Assembly: GCF_028640845.1 (NCBI RefSeq)
Contig: NC_080542.1
Coordinates: 148,179,298-148,243,297 of the forward strand
Source: Ahaetulla prasina
Lineage: Eukaryota; Chordata; Lepidosauria; Squamata; Colubridae
DNA: 64,000 nucleotides
Reading direction: 5' to 3'
Under the pieces are notes generated by a model. It was given only the letters and a program-made list of their open reading frames with translations, did no database searches and was not told the origin of the DNA. Below, piece by piece: positions 11,508 to 22,920 of the stretch; the first letter of the stretch is position 1; every line of letters begins with the position of its first letter. The translations under genes were made by a program, and so were the position numbers.

Positions 11508-11591
11508 GCTGGAACATCTTTTGGGGGAATGATTGGACGGACTGCCGGTTTTCTTTGGCCTGGAGAGCGGAGGGGCCTTCCAAATCCACTC

Positions 11592-11714
11592 TTAGAAGGG
11601 GATGGAGACCCCGATGACCCTCGGTTTCTTGAAGAATTTCTTGACACGTTTCTTCAGGCTCTTCTTGGCCTTCTTGAAAAATTTCTTGAATCTCTTGACC
11701 CTCCTGGGCTGATC
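11592..11714 (-). CDS. cathelicidin 2, exon 4 (mature peptide)
   Basis: 40 codons plus TAA after acceptor CTCTCTAG. The peptide is the same as in gene 1, with synonymous changes (for example CGT for CGC and GTC TCC for GTT TCA). Confidence 0.95.
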   Translation of the reverse strand, partial: DQPRRVKRFKKFFKKAKKSLKKRVKKFFKKPRVIGVSIPF

Positions 11715-14700
11715 CTAGAGAGGAAGAGAAGGACCATGGTCAGGGCTCCCCTCCTTCCCCTAATTTCCTTTTGAGATCCATCCATCCATCCATCCATCCT
11801 TCCTTCCTTCCTTCCTCCCTCTCTCCCTCCCTCCCTCCCTCCCTCCTTCCTTCCTTCTCTTTCTCTTTCCTTCTTTCATTCCACTTTTCCTCTGCCTTTC
11901 TCTCCTTCCCCCTCCTCCTCCTCCTCCTCTTCCTCCTCCTCCTCCTCTTTCAGCCTTTTTCTCTTTCCTTCTTTCCTTCCTTCATTCCACTTTTCCTCTT
12001 TCATTCTCTCCTTCCCCCTCCTCCTCCTCATCTTCCTTAACCTCCTCCTCCGTTCAGCCCTGAGCTACAAATATCCTCTCCTCTTGTTTCCAGAAAGGAC
12101 TGAATTCTCTTTCCAGCATATCTCAAGACTGGGCTGGTTGCTGATTCAGGTGGAACCAAAGCTTGGTAGATACCATACAAGTGGAACCTCCTCTCCCAAA
12201 TCACGTGCCCTGCGGATGGCCTCCAGTGAGGTGGGGTCTCCTCCATTTGGCCAACGGTTCAACCCTCCTTCTAGGTTTGGAGCTCCTCCCAGGAGACCCC
12301 CCGCCCGGCTACCATGGCATCTTCTTACCTTCTCGTCTTCCTCCTCCTCTTCCTCTTGGTTCCCCTCCTCCTCCACCTCCTCTTCAGCCACAGGTTCACA
12401 GGTGAGAACAAGCACTGGGGGAGCCTCCCCAAAGAAATAGTAGCCCGTGCATCCCATGACCATCTGTGGAGGAGAAGACGGCAGGGAGAGAAGGATGACA
12501 GTGCCCAGATTTCATTACACGGAGACCACAACCTCCTTTCCTACACGGGAATCTGGGATCCCCCCTGACCTCCCTCCGACCACCTCCTGCTAGGAGAACA
12601 TTAGACAAGCTAAGATGGCTCAGCCCCAAGGTCTCCCTAGCTGCAGGGGGTCCTCCAGATACGACCAGAATCAACCCCAACATTTCTCTCTCAGGGCTAA
12701 GCAAGATCCCATGAGCCTCGCCTCGTTTTACGACCGTGTTGCGCAGATCCCCGCAGCTGTTATGTCAGTTATTCAGGGGACCTGGGTTCCGGTTTGTCAG
12801 AAAGCTGCAAAAGGGGGGATCATGTGACCCCGGGACTTTGCAACCGTCATAAATCTGAGTCAGTTGCCAAGCATCTGAATTTTGATCATGTGATCGTGGG
12901 GAGGCAGAGACGGTCATAAGTATGGGTAGTCCTCAACTTATGACCACAATTCAGCCCAAAATTGTCAAGCGAGATGTTCATTGAATGAATTTGGCCCCAT
13001 TTTACAACTTTCCTTGCCACCGTTGTTAAGTGAATCGCTGCACTTGTTACGTTAATAACCCTTTTTTTCAGCCCCGCCGTAACTTTGAACGGTCACTAAA
13101 TGAACTGTTGTAAGTGGAGGACTGCCTATACTTCAGGGGAATTCCTTCCAAGGCTGCTGTTGGGTGAATCTCTTATTGTCCTGACAGGTTCCCGAAACCA
13201 GGAAAAGAAATGCTGATGTTTCTATAAGTAGTCTCTTCTTTTATGCCTGCACACCTGCAGACCGGAATCTTAGCAAAGTGTGAGCAACTATGTGAATTAT
13301 TTAAGGCACCCTGTGAAAAACTTCTAAGGGAGGAGCCGACTTTGGCTTCTAAACTTTTTGGTCTCTTCTATAACTCTGGAATTTTCTTTCCTCCCTCCCA
13401 GGAATGTGGTGGTTTTTAAGAAGAGATTGGACAGCCGTTTGTCTGGAAAGGTAGAGGGGTTTCTGCTCGGGCAGCGGGTTGGACTAGATGACCTCTGAGG
13501 TCCCTTCCAACTCTGTTATTTGGCAGCAGAGGAGGAGGAGGAGGAGGAGGAGGAAGAAGAAGAAGACAAGAGGAAAGGGGAGGGGAAGAAGAAAAGGGTT
13601 TCATTCTTGAACAGAGAGTGGGAGGGCGGCTCTATTAGTCAGAGTAGGAGGAGTTGGGGGTTGAGCAAGGGTTGGACTGGAAGACCTTCAAGGCCCCTTC
13701 CAACTGTGTGAGGAGGAGGAGGAGGAGGAGGAGGAGGAGGAGGAGGAGGAGGAGGAGGAGGAGGAGGAGGAGGAGGAGGAAAAGGTAAGGGGAAAGGGGA
13801 AGGAGAAAAGGGTTTCCTTGTTGAGCAAAGGGTTGGACTGGAAGATCTCTAAGGTCCCTTCCAAATCTGTTGTTCTGTCATGGGTCCCTCCTCTATCCAT
13901 GGACTAAGAGTTGACTTGGAGAAACGAGAGGAAGGACACCCCACAGGACCAAAGAAATGCTGATGTTTCTATAAGTAGTCTCTTCTTTTATGCCTGCACA
14001 CCTGCAGACCGAAACCTTAGCAAAGTGTGAGCAACTATGTGAATTATTTAAGGCACCCTGTGAAAAACTTCTAAGGGAGGAGCCGACTTTGGCTTCTAAA
14101 CTTTTCGGTCTCTTCTATAACTCTGGAATTTTCTTTCCTCCCTCCCAGGAATGTGGAGGTTTTTAAGAAGAGATTGGACAGCCGTTTGTCTGGAAAGGTA
14201 GAGGGGTTTCTGCTCGGGCAGCGGATTGGACTAGATGACCTCTGAGGTCCCTTCCAACTCTGTTATTTGGCGGAGGAGGAGGAGGAGGAGGAGGAGGAGG
14301 AGGAGGAGGAGGAGGAGGAGGAGGAGGAGGAGGAGGAGGAGGAGGAAGAAGAAGAAGAAGACAAGAGGAAAGGGAAAGGGAAGAAAAGAAAGGGTTTCCT
14401 GCTTGAACAGAGGGTGGGACTAGAAGACCTCCCTTCTCTGGCTCTATTAGTCAGAGTAGGAGGAGGTGGGGGTTGAGCAAGGGTTGGACTGGAAGACCTT
14501 CAAGGCCCCTTCCAACTCTAGGAGGAGGAGGAGGAAAAGGTAAGGGGAAAGGGGAAGGAGAAAAGGGTTTCCTTCTTGAGCAAAGGGTTGGACTGGAAGA
14601 TCTCTAAGGTCCCTTCCAACTCTAGGAGGAGGAGGAGGAGGAGGAAAAGGTAAGGGGAAAGGGGAAGGAGAAAAGGGTTTCCTTCTTGAGCAAAGGGTTG

Positions 14701-16016
14701 GACTGGAAGATCTCTAAGGTCCCTTCCAACTCTGTTGTTCTGTCATGGGTCCCTCCTCTATCCATGGACTAAGAGTTGACTTGGAGAAACGAGAGGAAGG
14801 ACACCCCACAGGACCAAAGTAGCTTCATCTCTGCAAGGAAGGCCCTACAGAAGCCCCATGGCCCTGTCTCCTTCTAAAATACATTTCCAACTCTGCTTGG
14901 CATCGGCCACTCACCCCGTCTTCTTGGAAGCCGCATTCCTCCAAGGAACGTTCTTCTGCTACCTGGCACACCGTCTCCTTGAGGGTGATGTTCAGCTCTT
15001 GGTTGCTTTCAGAAAGAGGATCCTGAAAGAAGACACAGTCCAGCAGGTGGTTAGCCTGGAGGCCACCTGACCTTCCTCCCACGTTCCCTTGGAGTCTTGA
15101 TGGAGCCACCAGGATAAATCTACAGAGCAGAGTCCATGCAGGTCCCAGAAGTTCTGGTTTCTGTGCCCACCATGGATCCTGATTGATCCTAGTTGAAGGA
15201 TCTTGAAGATCTTCGTGGTGGAACCCATTCCCCCATTTCACCTAGCTTCCCAGGAGAGAAGGGTCTACTCTACAAAAAGTGTAAGCAGGACAAATCAAGT
15301 CTAGTCTAGTGAAAAGAAGGACCAGGGGTGACACGATAGCAGTTTCCCAATATTTGAGGGGCTGCCACAGAGAAGAGGGGATCAACTTATTTTCCAAAGC
15401 ACCCGGAGGCAGGACGGGAAACAATGGATGGAAACTAATCAAGGAGAGAAGCTCCTGACAGAACAATCAACCAATGGAACAACTTGCCTTCGGAAGTTAT
15501 GGTTGAGGTCTTCAAGAAAAAGACTTTTGTCCAGAACAAGACAGGATCTCCTGCTTGAGCAGAGCATTGGACTCGAAGACCTCCAAGGTCCCTTCCAGCT
15601 CTTTTATTCTATGTTTCTAGGTTTCAAACCCACAATGGACCCAAACTGAAGGGTAGGCAGACCATAAATGAAGGCTCCTCAAGATCTCCGTGCTGGGAGA
15701 ACAGACTGAGTGGGCCTCTCCTTTTCAGTTACCACTCAGGACGGCTTCCCACAAAGGATGGGTCTACCCTACTCTACTCTACACAGATCAGGATCAAGTC
15801 CTCGGTGGACCTGAACTGGAGAGTACCTACCCACTCAGGCTGAGGAACAGCTTCCAGGAGACGATACAGGGAGTCTTCCCCAGATCTGTTGTTGTAGATG
15901 CTCACTGCAAGGTCCACGGCCTCATCATAGTTCAGGGGTTTGTGTGGTACTGAGGAGGTCCCACCGACTGCAAGAGCTCCAACCACCAGCAAAGTCTTCC
16001 AGAAGGAGCCTTCCAT
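11592..16016 (-). CDS. cathelicidin precursor, copy 2 (four exons, complete, inverted)
   Basis: Exons on the minus strand: 16016-15831, 15022-14915, 12463-12329 and 11714-11592. Exon lengths (186, 108, 135, 123 nt), phase 0 junctions and splice sites match gene 1. The product is a 183-residue secreted precursor: signal peptide 1-22, cathelin domain with cysteines 81/92/103/120, Glu-rich spacer, and Lys/Phe-rich mature peptide 150-183. It differs from gene 1 at residue 93 only (Gly for Ser). Intron 2 is expanded by duplicated blocks. The intact frame, TATA box, kappaB site and AATAAA suggest a functional gene. It is transcribed towards gene 1. Expression cannot be judged from sequence. Confidence 0.96.
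12329..12463 (-). CDS. cathelicidin 2, exon 3
   Basis: 45 codons with cathelin cysteines 3 and 4 and the acidic spacer, of the same length and residues as gene 1. Donor GTAAGA. Confidence 0.95.
13215..14255. repeat. intron-2 internal duplication (two copies)
   Basis: The block starting 'AAATGCTGATGTTTCTATAA' at about 13208 recurs at about 13955. Each copy runs to 'TTCCAACTCTGTTATTTGGC' and is followed by a GGA array. The left arm has the block once. Slippage or unequal crossing-over at the GGA arrays is the simplest explanation. Confidence 0.85.
13709..13778. repeat. (GGA)n array, right-arm intron 2
   Basis: About 23 GGA units. Counterpart of the CTC array at 3781-3864. Confidence 0.9.
14270..14345. 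repeat. second (GGA)n array, right-arm intron 2
   Basis: About 25 GGA units following the second copy of the duplicated block. Long Glu or Arg frames across it are repeat artefacts. Confidence 0.9.
14915..15022 (-). CDS. cathelicidin 2, exon 2
   Basis: 36 codons; carries the only amino-acid difference from gene 1 (EECGF here, EECSF there). Acceptor CTTTCAG, donor GTGAGT. Confidence 0.95.
15831..16016 (-). CDS. cathelicidin 2, exon 1
   Basis: 62 codons with signal peptide, identical in protein to gene 1. Donor GTAGGT. Confidence 0.95.
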
Positions 16017-16077
16017 CCTGGCTTCCTCTGCTAGGCAGCTCCACAGCTGATGTGGGTCCCCAGGCCAGGAGGCCTCC

Positions 16078-16084
16078 TTATATA
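16078..16084 (-). promoter_or_regulatory. TATA box, cathelicidin gene 2
   Basis: TATATAA on the minus strand, at the same distance from the start codon as in gene 1. Confidence 0.8.
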
Positions 16085-16122
16085 CCCTGATGGGCAGGTC
16101 ATCTCCTTGCTGGGAGGCCACC

Positions 16123-16132
16123 GGGGTTTCCC
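16123..16132 (-). promoter_or_regulatory. candidate NF-kappaB site, cathelicidin gene 2
   Basis: GGGAAACCCC on the minus strand, conserved with gene 1 in sequence and spacing to TATA. Confidence 0.55.
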
Positions 16133-16523
16133 CCCCACTGAATTCTCCAAGGTCCTTCCTGAAAAGGAGGCGGGGCTGGGGGGGGGGGCACACAGAGAAG
16201 CAGGGTTTAGAAATTTATTCACTATCCTAAATGTTCTTCTGGCAGGTTTCCAGATCAGGTTTTCTCAATCTTGGCATTTCCCCAGCATCTCAGGCTGGGG
16301 AACTTTGGGGAGGGCCGAGGGGTTGAGGTCAACCTATGTGAAGGTGCTCTTTGAATTGCCAAGGAGGAGAAGGAGAGGGAGAGGGAGGAGGGTCTCCTGC
16401 TTCAGCAGGGGGTTGGACTAGAAGACCTCCAGGGTCCCTTCCAACTCCGTTATTCTGAGAAGGAGGAGGGGAGGGGGAGGAAGAAGGGGAGGAGAAGGAG
16501 ATCAGAGAGAGAAGGGTCTCCTG

Positions 16524-16712
16524 CAGGGGTGGGTTTCATTTACCTTTGCTATCGGGCTCGCTCACATAGGCAGGCTTACTTTGCTCATGCGTGCTACATC
16601 TGCACATGCTCAGAAGCTTCTGCGGATGCACAGACTGTCCAGGTGGGTGGGTGGAGCCGCTGCAGCTACCCGTTTGCCCAAACTGGGGCAAACTGGTAAC
16701 AACCCACCACTG
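16524..16712 (+). mobile_element. hAT-type MITE with 8-bp target-site duplication
   Basis: Termini CAGGGGTGGGTT and AACCCACCACTG are imperfect inverted repeats. The element is flanked by GTCTCCTG at 16516-16523 and 16713-16720. The 8-bp duplication is the hAT hallmark. It lies inside a CR1-tail fragment upstream of cathelicidin gene 2. Confidence 0.82.
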
Positions 16713-17575
16713 GTCTCCTGCTGGAACATGGATTGGACCTCCAGGGTTCCTTCCAACTTGGTTTTCTCTGAGAAGGAGGAGGGGGCAGGGGAGAGAGAAA
16801 GGGATAAGGAGAAAGAGAAGGAGGACAAGAAGAAAGAGAAGGAGAGAAAGGTTTCCTTGGTAGCCCTCTGCAGAGTCTAAAGTCTGTAGAGAGTTTCCCA
16901 AAATTGGCAAGTTTAAGATTTGTGGGCCTGAAATTGTGGCTGCTCCATCAATGGAGGTTTTCAAAAATGGGCTGAGGAATCATTGCTATAAGGTCTCTAT
17001 GGGGGTTTTTTAAATAAGGGATTCGACAGCCATTTGTCCAGACTGGCATAAGGTCTCCTGCTTGAGCAGGGGGTTGGACTAGAAGACCTCTAAGGTCCCA
17101 GTGCTATGAGTATCGCCCCGCTTTACGACCATTCTTGCCCTGCCGGTTAAGTGAATTGCTGCCGTTGCTAAGTCAGTCACAGGGTTGTTAAGTCAGTCTT
17201 GACTTTGCTCGTCAGAAGGTCGCAAAAGGGGATCACGTGACTCCTCGACACTGCCACCGTCGTAAATACGATTCAGTTGCCAAGCGTCTGAATTTTGATC
17301 AGGGGACCATGGAGGTTCTGCCAACGGTCGTAAGTGTGAAAAGCGGCCCTAAGTCACTTTTTCAGTGCCCGTTGTGACTTTGGATGGCCACTAAATGAAC
17401 GGTTGTAAGTTGAGGGCTGCCTGGGATGGATGGATAGAGAGGGAGGGAGAGATGATAGACACAATAGATATATAGATGGATAGAAATGATAGATAGATGA
17501 TAGACAGACAGACAGAGACAGACAGAGAGATGAACAGAGTGATGATAGTTGATGGAGGGGTGGAGAGAGAGAGAG

Positions 17576-17610
<35 letters not shown>

Positions 17611-17933
17611 GATAGAAGAGGGATATTTACCCACCTTCAAGCACTGTCGAGGGTGACATCACACGGTTGTGCAAAGGAGACTGATTGTGCAAGGCCTAAT
17701 TGTTGTGGGTTTGCCCCTCCCGTTTGTCGTAAGACCCTTCGAAGGAGGGTTGTGATGAGGCCAACTCCAGAGAGGAAAAGTTGAGTCACCTGAACTTCGT
17801 GGGGAAAGTCCTCGCAAAAGACCGAACCCACAACTCAGCCGGTGTGGGGTGAGAAGTGCAACGGGGAGCATTTGGTTCTGACTCTTTGCAGAACCTGGAA
17901 ACGGAGATAAAAACAAACCAATACAGGCAGTCC

Positions 17934-18266
17934 TCGACTTATGACCATTGATTTAGTGACCGTTCAAAGTTACAACAGAATTTCAAAATAGGTGCCTAAT
18001 GACCATTTTTCACACTCACGACAGTTGTAGCATCACGTGATCAAAATCCAGAAGCTTGGCGATTGACTCAGATTTATGACGGTCGCAGCGTCCGGGGCCA
18101 CACAATCCCCTTCTGCGACCTTCACTTAACAACCCTGTAACTAACTAACTAACTAACAGCATTGATTCACTTAACAACGATGGCAAGAAAGGGCATCAAA
18201 TGGGGCAAACCTCACTTGTCTCTCACTTAGCAATGGAAATTGTGGTCGTAAGTCGAGAACTACCTG
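17934..18266 (+). mobile_element. Tigger/pogo-like MITE, nearly complete
   Basis: Starts TACAGGCAGTCCTCGACTTA and ends GTCGAGAACTACCTG. The termini are inverted repeats. It lies just outside the right arm and has no partner outside the left arm. Confidence 0.75.
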
Positions 18267-18279
18267 TGAATTAGCTTCT

Positions 18280-19050
18280 TACTTCACCTACCTAGCGAGA
18301 GAGAGAGCAAGCCAAGGTCTTGAAAACAGGGGGGAAATTCTCCAAAGAATCCATTTAATAAAAACAAATAAAAAAATGAAAGTTAATGTTTTAAAGTTAA
18401 AATCAATAAAAATAAATCAGAATGAGAATCAAAATCAGAATTTAAGCAGAAGAGGAGAAAAGGAAAGGAGGAAGGCTAAGAAAAGTGAACCTCCAATTGA
18501 GATTAAGCATAATGAAGGAAATAAAAGGGAGATAAAGGAAGAACAAAAGAAGAATATGTTGAGGGGGAAAAACTGGAAACCCCAAATTTCACCCAGAGAA
18601 AGCAGGAAGGAATTCCCACCACTGTTGTAAAAGTCCATTTCCCTCCTGACAGGAATCGCATTTTGCAAGAAACAGCCTTACTCTGCCTCGTTTCAGCATT
18701 TATTAACTGGTTCTTAAAACAAAAACATTTCTGCAATTTCTCCATTTCACTATTTCCCTAAACGGGTCACTTCTGCATGCTGCAATCTTTCCCTTCCCAC
18801 CTCAGCTCAGACTTTAATTCTGTGACAAATCTGAGTTTACATTGGCAAAGCTGGTGTCTGATTACGGCCCCCAAATGCAGGTCTGAGAGGGGGAAATGGG
18901 GGATCTGAGACGGGATCTTTCCGAATCTTCTCTGTCTGTACAGAATACAGAATTACCGAATTGGAGGTCTTCTAATCAACAGGTGAGCCTATCGTATCTT
19001 TCAAAAATCTCAAAGCACCAGGAAAATACCTGAGGATTGAAAAAGAGCAG
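18280..19050. other. intergenic, no gene seen
   Basis: A/T- and purine-rich. About 18640-18870 is paralogous to spacer segment 10400-10620. The open frame near 18376-18630 is low-complexity Lys/Asn/Glu and not supported as a gene. Confidence 0.5.
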
Positions 19051-19159
19051 ATGTGGTTCCAAGCTTCAAAAACAAACTAATAAATAAAGTTATAACTAGT
19101 AGCCAACACAAATGCTCTTTCAAAGGTGCTTTTTCAAAAGGCAAGTGGCCTGTTTTTTT

Positions 19160-19560
19160 CCAAGAAGAAGAAGAAGAGGAGAAGGAGAAGAGAGAGAAGG
19201 AGAAAAGGAAGGAGGAGGAAGAGAAGGAGGAGGAGCAGGAGAAGAAGGAGAAGGAGGAGAAGGAGAAGAAGAAGGAAGAGAAGGAGCAGGCAGTGGAGGA
19301 GGAAGAGAATGAGGAGGAGGAGAAGGAGAAGGAGAAGAAGAAAGAGGAGGAGGAGAAGGAGGAGAAGGAGGAGAAGGAGAAGAAGGAGGAGCAGGCAGAG
19401 GAGGAGGAAGAGGAGGAGGAGAAGAAGAAAGGAGAAGGAGAAGGAGAAGAAGGAGGAAGAGGAGAAGGAGGAGAAGAAGGAGGAGGAGGAGGAAGAGAAG
19501 GAGAAGGGGAAAGAGGAGAAGGAGAAGAAGAAGAAGGAAAAGGAGAAGGAGAAAGAAAGT
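19160..19560. repeat. (GAGAAG)n-type purine array
   Basis: About 400 bp of GAG/AAG triplets. It opens Lys/Glu and Arg frames of up to 180 codons, which are not genes. It lies upstream of the cathelicidin pseudogene. Confidence 0.9.
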
Positions 19561-19689
19561 TTCTTATGGGAGATGAAGTCTATAAGGAGTTGAAGTAGAG
19601 TAGGAGCATGGGAATAGACGACCCATACAAAATTCCATGGTGGAATTTAGGCTGATCTGAAGACCTTGGCAACGTAAGATAGCTGGGCT

Positions 19690-20381
19690 TCAACTCCCAG
19701 AATTCCTTAGCCATGCTGGGAAATTGCGAATGTTGATCTGGAGACCTGCCAGAAGAACACTGAGGACAATAAATAAGTCTCAAAAGTCCCAGTTTATCTG
19801 TCCCCTCTTCTTAAGGAAAGAGCCCGTTTTGAAGGAAAGAAAATTCACTGGGTTGGGAAACCCTTGGCCAACAGCCATCAAGAAGATGACCTGCATATCA
19901 GGACATAAAAGGAGACCTCCTGGTCTCAGGAACCACATCAGCTGAGGAGCTTCGTAGCAGAAGAACCAACGATGGAAGGTTTCTTCTGGAAGACCTTGCT
20001 GGTGGTGGTTGGGGCGAAGGTTGGGAAGCGATCCTGAGACTTTGGGGAACTAGCTGACACAAAAGATTCTGCCCACTGTGTTCTCCTTGCTTAACAGCCT
20101 CCATCTCTAGTCAATCAGGATGACAGGTCTTGAATGCAAAGCATCTGGAACCTGCATGGACTCTTCTCTGCAGCCCCATTCAGGTGGCTCCACCAAGACT
20201 CATTCAGAAATGATCCCAGTCTAAAATGGGAGAAGATGCAGGGGGGGCTTCAAAGTAACACCTTTGCTTGCCCATGTCTTCTTTCTGAAGGTACCCAAGA
20301 GCTGAAGTTCACCATCAAAGAGGTGGTCTGTTCAGCAGAAGAAGAATGTTCCTTGGATAAATGTGACTTCAAGGAAGGGGG

Positions 20382-20382
<1 letters not shown>
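19690..20382 (+). pseudogene. cathelicidin pseudogene (promoter, broken exon 1, intron 1, exon 2 remnant)
   Basis: The promoter and leader align to gene 1. Exon 1 starts at 19972 with [15 protein letters not shown], but a deletion then joins the signal-peptide codons directly to intron 1, giving a stop at 20035-20037 and removing the cathelin N-terminus and the donor. Exon 2 remains at about 20283-20382 ([14 protein letters not shown]..., both cysteines kept), but its acceptor is deleted. Exons 3 and 4 are absent; a GATT array and a CR1 LINE follow. The divergence in exon 2 is much larger than between genes 1 and 2, so this is an older paralogue and not a copy from the palindrome event. Confidence 0.88.
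19855..19910 (+). promoter_or_regulatory. decayed cathelicidin promoter (kappaB-like and TATA-like remnants)
   Basis: GGGAAACCCT at 19855-19864 has one mismatch to the kappaB consensus. CATAAAA at 19904-19910 replaces TATATAA. The surroundings ('GATGACCTGC', 'ACCACATCAGCTG') align to the promoters of genes 1 and 2. Confidence 0.6.

Positions 20383-20383
<1 letters not shown>

Positions 20384-20424
<41 letters not shown>
20384..20424. repeat. (GATT)n microsatellite, then CTT/TCTG-rich sequence
   Basis: Ten GATT units directly abutting the pseudogene exon 2 remnant, followed by pyrimidine repeats to about 20495. Marks the breakpoint of the pseudogene. Confidence 0.9.
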
Positions 20425-20489
20425 CTGTCTTCTTTCTTCTTTCTTGTCTTCTCTCTTCTTGTATTTTCTCTTCTGTCTTCTGTCTTCTG

Positions 20490-21425
20490 TCTACTATCTT
20501 CATCAATGACTTGGACAAGGGGATAGATGGGGAACTCATCAAATTTGCAGATGACACCAAGCTGGCAGGAATAGCCAACACTCCAGAAGATAGGCTCAAG
20601 TTGCAGAAAGATCTCGACAGACTTGAACATTGGGCGCTATCTAACAAAATGAAATTCAACAGTGAAAAAAGTAAGGTTATACATTTAGGCAAAAAAAACA
20701 AAATGCACAGGTACCGTATATGTGGTACCTTGCTCAATAATAGCAACTGTGAGAGGGATCTTGGAGTCCTAGTGGACAACCATCTAGATATGAGCCAGCC
20801 GTGTGCAGCAGCTGCCAAAAAAGCCAACACAGTTCTGGGCTGCATAAACAGAGGGATAGAATCAAGATCACGTGAAGTGTTAGTGCCACTTTATAATGCC
20901 TTGGTAGGGCCACACTTGGAATATTGCATTCAGTTTTGGTCGCCACAATGTAAAAAAGATGCAGAGACTCTAGAAAGAGTGCAGAGAAGAGCAACAAAGA
21001 TGATTAGGGGACTGGAGGCTAAAACATATGAAGAACGGTTGCAAGAACTTGGTATGTCTAGTTTAATGAAAAGAAGGACTAGGGGAGACATGATAGCAGT
21101 CTTCCAATATCTCAGGGGTGCCACAAAGAAGAGGGAGTCAAGCTCTTCTCCAAAGCACCTGAGGGTAGAACAAGAAGCAATGGGTGGAAACTAATCAAGG
21201 AGAGAAGCAACTTAGAACTAAGGAGAAATTTCCTGACAGTTAGAACAATCAATAAGCGGAACAACTTGCCTCCAGAAGTTGTGACTGCTCCAACACTGAA
21301 AAATTTTAAGAAGATGTTGAATAACCATTTGTCTGAAGTGGTGTAGGGTTTCCTGCCTAAGCAGGGGGTTGGACTAGACGACCTCCAGAGTCCCCTTCCA
21401 ACTCTGTTATTCTAAATTCTAAATC
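20490..21425 (+). mobile_element. CR1 LINE, reverse-transcriptase C-terminal part and 3' end
   Basis: Starts at FINDLDKG and contains the FADDTKLAG catalytic motif, then the conserved CR1 C-terminal region (ERVQRRATKMIRG, KRRTRGDMIAVFQYLRG). A frameshift near 21120 breaks the last ~75 codons, which continue in another frame. The 3' end has the typical 'CCAACTCTGTTATTCTAAA' tail. A 5'-truncated, dead copy. Confidence 0.88.
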
Positions 21426-21769
21426 TTCTCTCTTTTTTCTTCTGTCTTCTTCCTTCTGACTTATTTTGTCTCTCTTCAGTCTTTTCTCTTCTCTCGTCTT
21501 CCTTCAGTCTCCTAATTATGTTCCTAATTATGACTCAGAATCAATTATGTTGATTCTGAGTCACCACCTTGGTAGACTTTCTCTGTGCAGTTAGTTCACC
21601 TGAATGCATTTGTACAGCCACCTGTAACGGCAACTCTTGGCAGCTAACCAAGGTAAACTTAATAAAACCACTAATCGGCATAACGATAAATGTCAGGGCA
21701 GCTGAGGACAACATTCACAATAGTCTAGTAGCACCCATCATCTGTCATTAGATGTTTCCATAAACCTTT

Positions 21770-21945
21770 ATTATTGTTATTAATAGTTCAAGGCAGACAA
21801 CATGCCACAATATCCCTTCCTTTTCCTGTTTTCCCCCACAACAACCCTGTGAGGTGGGCTGGGCTGAGAGACAGGAAGTAGTCCAAAGTCACCCAGCCTG
21901 CTGGACTAGAACTCGCCATCTGCCAGGGCTGTTTCCTACGACAGA
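21770..21945 (+). repeat. interspersed repeat fragment (ACAACCCTGTGAGG family)
   Basis: Contains 'ACAACAACCCTGTGAGGTGG' and 'AAGTCACCCAGCC', shared with 43015-43310. Class not assigned. The sequence between here and 22020 has no recognised gene. Confidence 0.5.
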
Positions 21946-22024
21946 AAAAACCCTTGGCTTCATAGATTTAGAGAAAAGGTAGTTCTACTAGGAAAGAACT
22001 GACTGCAACTTGTGTCAGGCAAGA

Positions 22025-22650
22025 CTTGAACCAAAAGCGTAGCTTCTTCTCCAGAAAGATTACACTACTAACCAGAGCATATAAAACAATTGATAGACCA
22101 ATTCTTGAATACAGCTCTATTGTCTGGAATCCACACCTCATTTCTAACATAAATACAATTGAGCGTGTCCAGAAATATTTTACAAGAAGAGTTCTCCACT
22201 CCTCCGAATACAACAAAATACCTTATGCCACCAGACTTGAAATCCTGGGGTTAGAAAATTTAGAACTCCGCCGCCTTTGACACGACCTGAATTTAACTCA
22301 TAGAATCATCTGTTACAATGTCCTTCCCGTCAAAGACTACTTCAGCTTCAATCGCAACAATACACGAGCAAACAATAGATTTAAACTTAATGTTAACTGC
22401 TTTAATCTAGATTGCAGAAAATATGACTTCTGTAACAGAATCATCAGTGCTTGGAATACTTTACCTGACTCTGTGGTCTCTTCCCAAAATCCCAAAAACT
22501 TCAACCAAAAACTATCTACTATTGACCTCACCCTATTCCTAAGAGGTCTGTAAGGGGCGTGCATAAGCGCACAAACATGCCTACCGTTCCTGTCCTATTG
22601 TTCCCTTTCATTGTATGTGCTTGTATATAATGCTGTGACAAAATAAATTT
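22025..22650 (+). mobile_element. L2/CR1-clade LINE fragment, reverse-transcriptase C-terminus and 3' UTR
   Basis: Translation shows RPILEYSSIVWNPHL and IERVQKYFTRRVLHS, then, after an in-frame stop, RIISAWNTLPDSVV and a final LRGL stop. The 3' UTR has 'GTGCATAAGCGCAC' and AAATAAA. A second copy of this 3' UTR lies at about 34712-34825. Superfamily inferred from these motifs. Confidence 0.7.
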
Positions 22651-22920
22651 TTTTTTTAAAAAAGTGCACCAAGCATCATATTGAAACAAACCTCTAGGGC
22701 TAAAAAAACAACAACAAAAAAACACATTGTAGCTAGGCAAGCGGAGTGCAAGGACCGGCCAGGAAATGCTTTGAGAAAGTCTTGGATTCAAATGCATTGT
22801 CTCTGGTTGCTGAATACCAGAGCTAGAAGAAATGACCTTGGGGAGATAAGCAAAGCTCCAAAGAAAAATCCTCAACTGAGCCCCACCCCACCCCCACTTC
22901 CATGCAGCAAGCTGGCTGAC

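Larger units (their letters stand above)
10736..17897 (-). repeat. right arm of inverted duplication carrying cathelicidin gene 2
   Basis: Reverse-complement copy of 378-6863. It is several hundred bp longer, mainly because intron 2 contains an internal duplication (13215-13505 repeated at 13960-14255) and three copies of a ~105-bp GGA-rich/CR1-tail unit (about 13770-13870, 14520-14625, 14632-14735). Confidence 0.92.

Noticed and set aside
12314..12568. Antisense frame with a Leu-rich membrane-like start, present opposite exon 3 in both cathelicidin genes
   Set aside because: It is the complement of the Glu-codon tract (CTC/CTT gives Leu). It appears twice only because the gene is duplicated.
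19053..19598. 180-codon Lys/Glu-rich frame and a parallel Arg-rich frame
   Set aside because: Translation of a GAG/AAG purine array. All frames are open because the repeat lacks stop codons.
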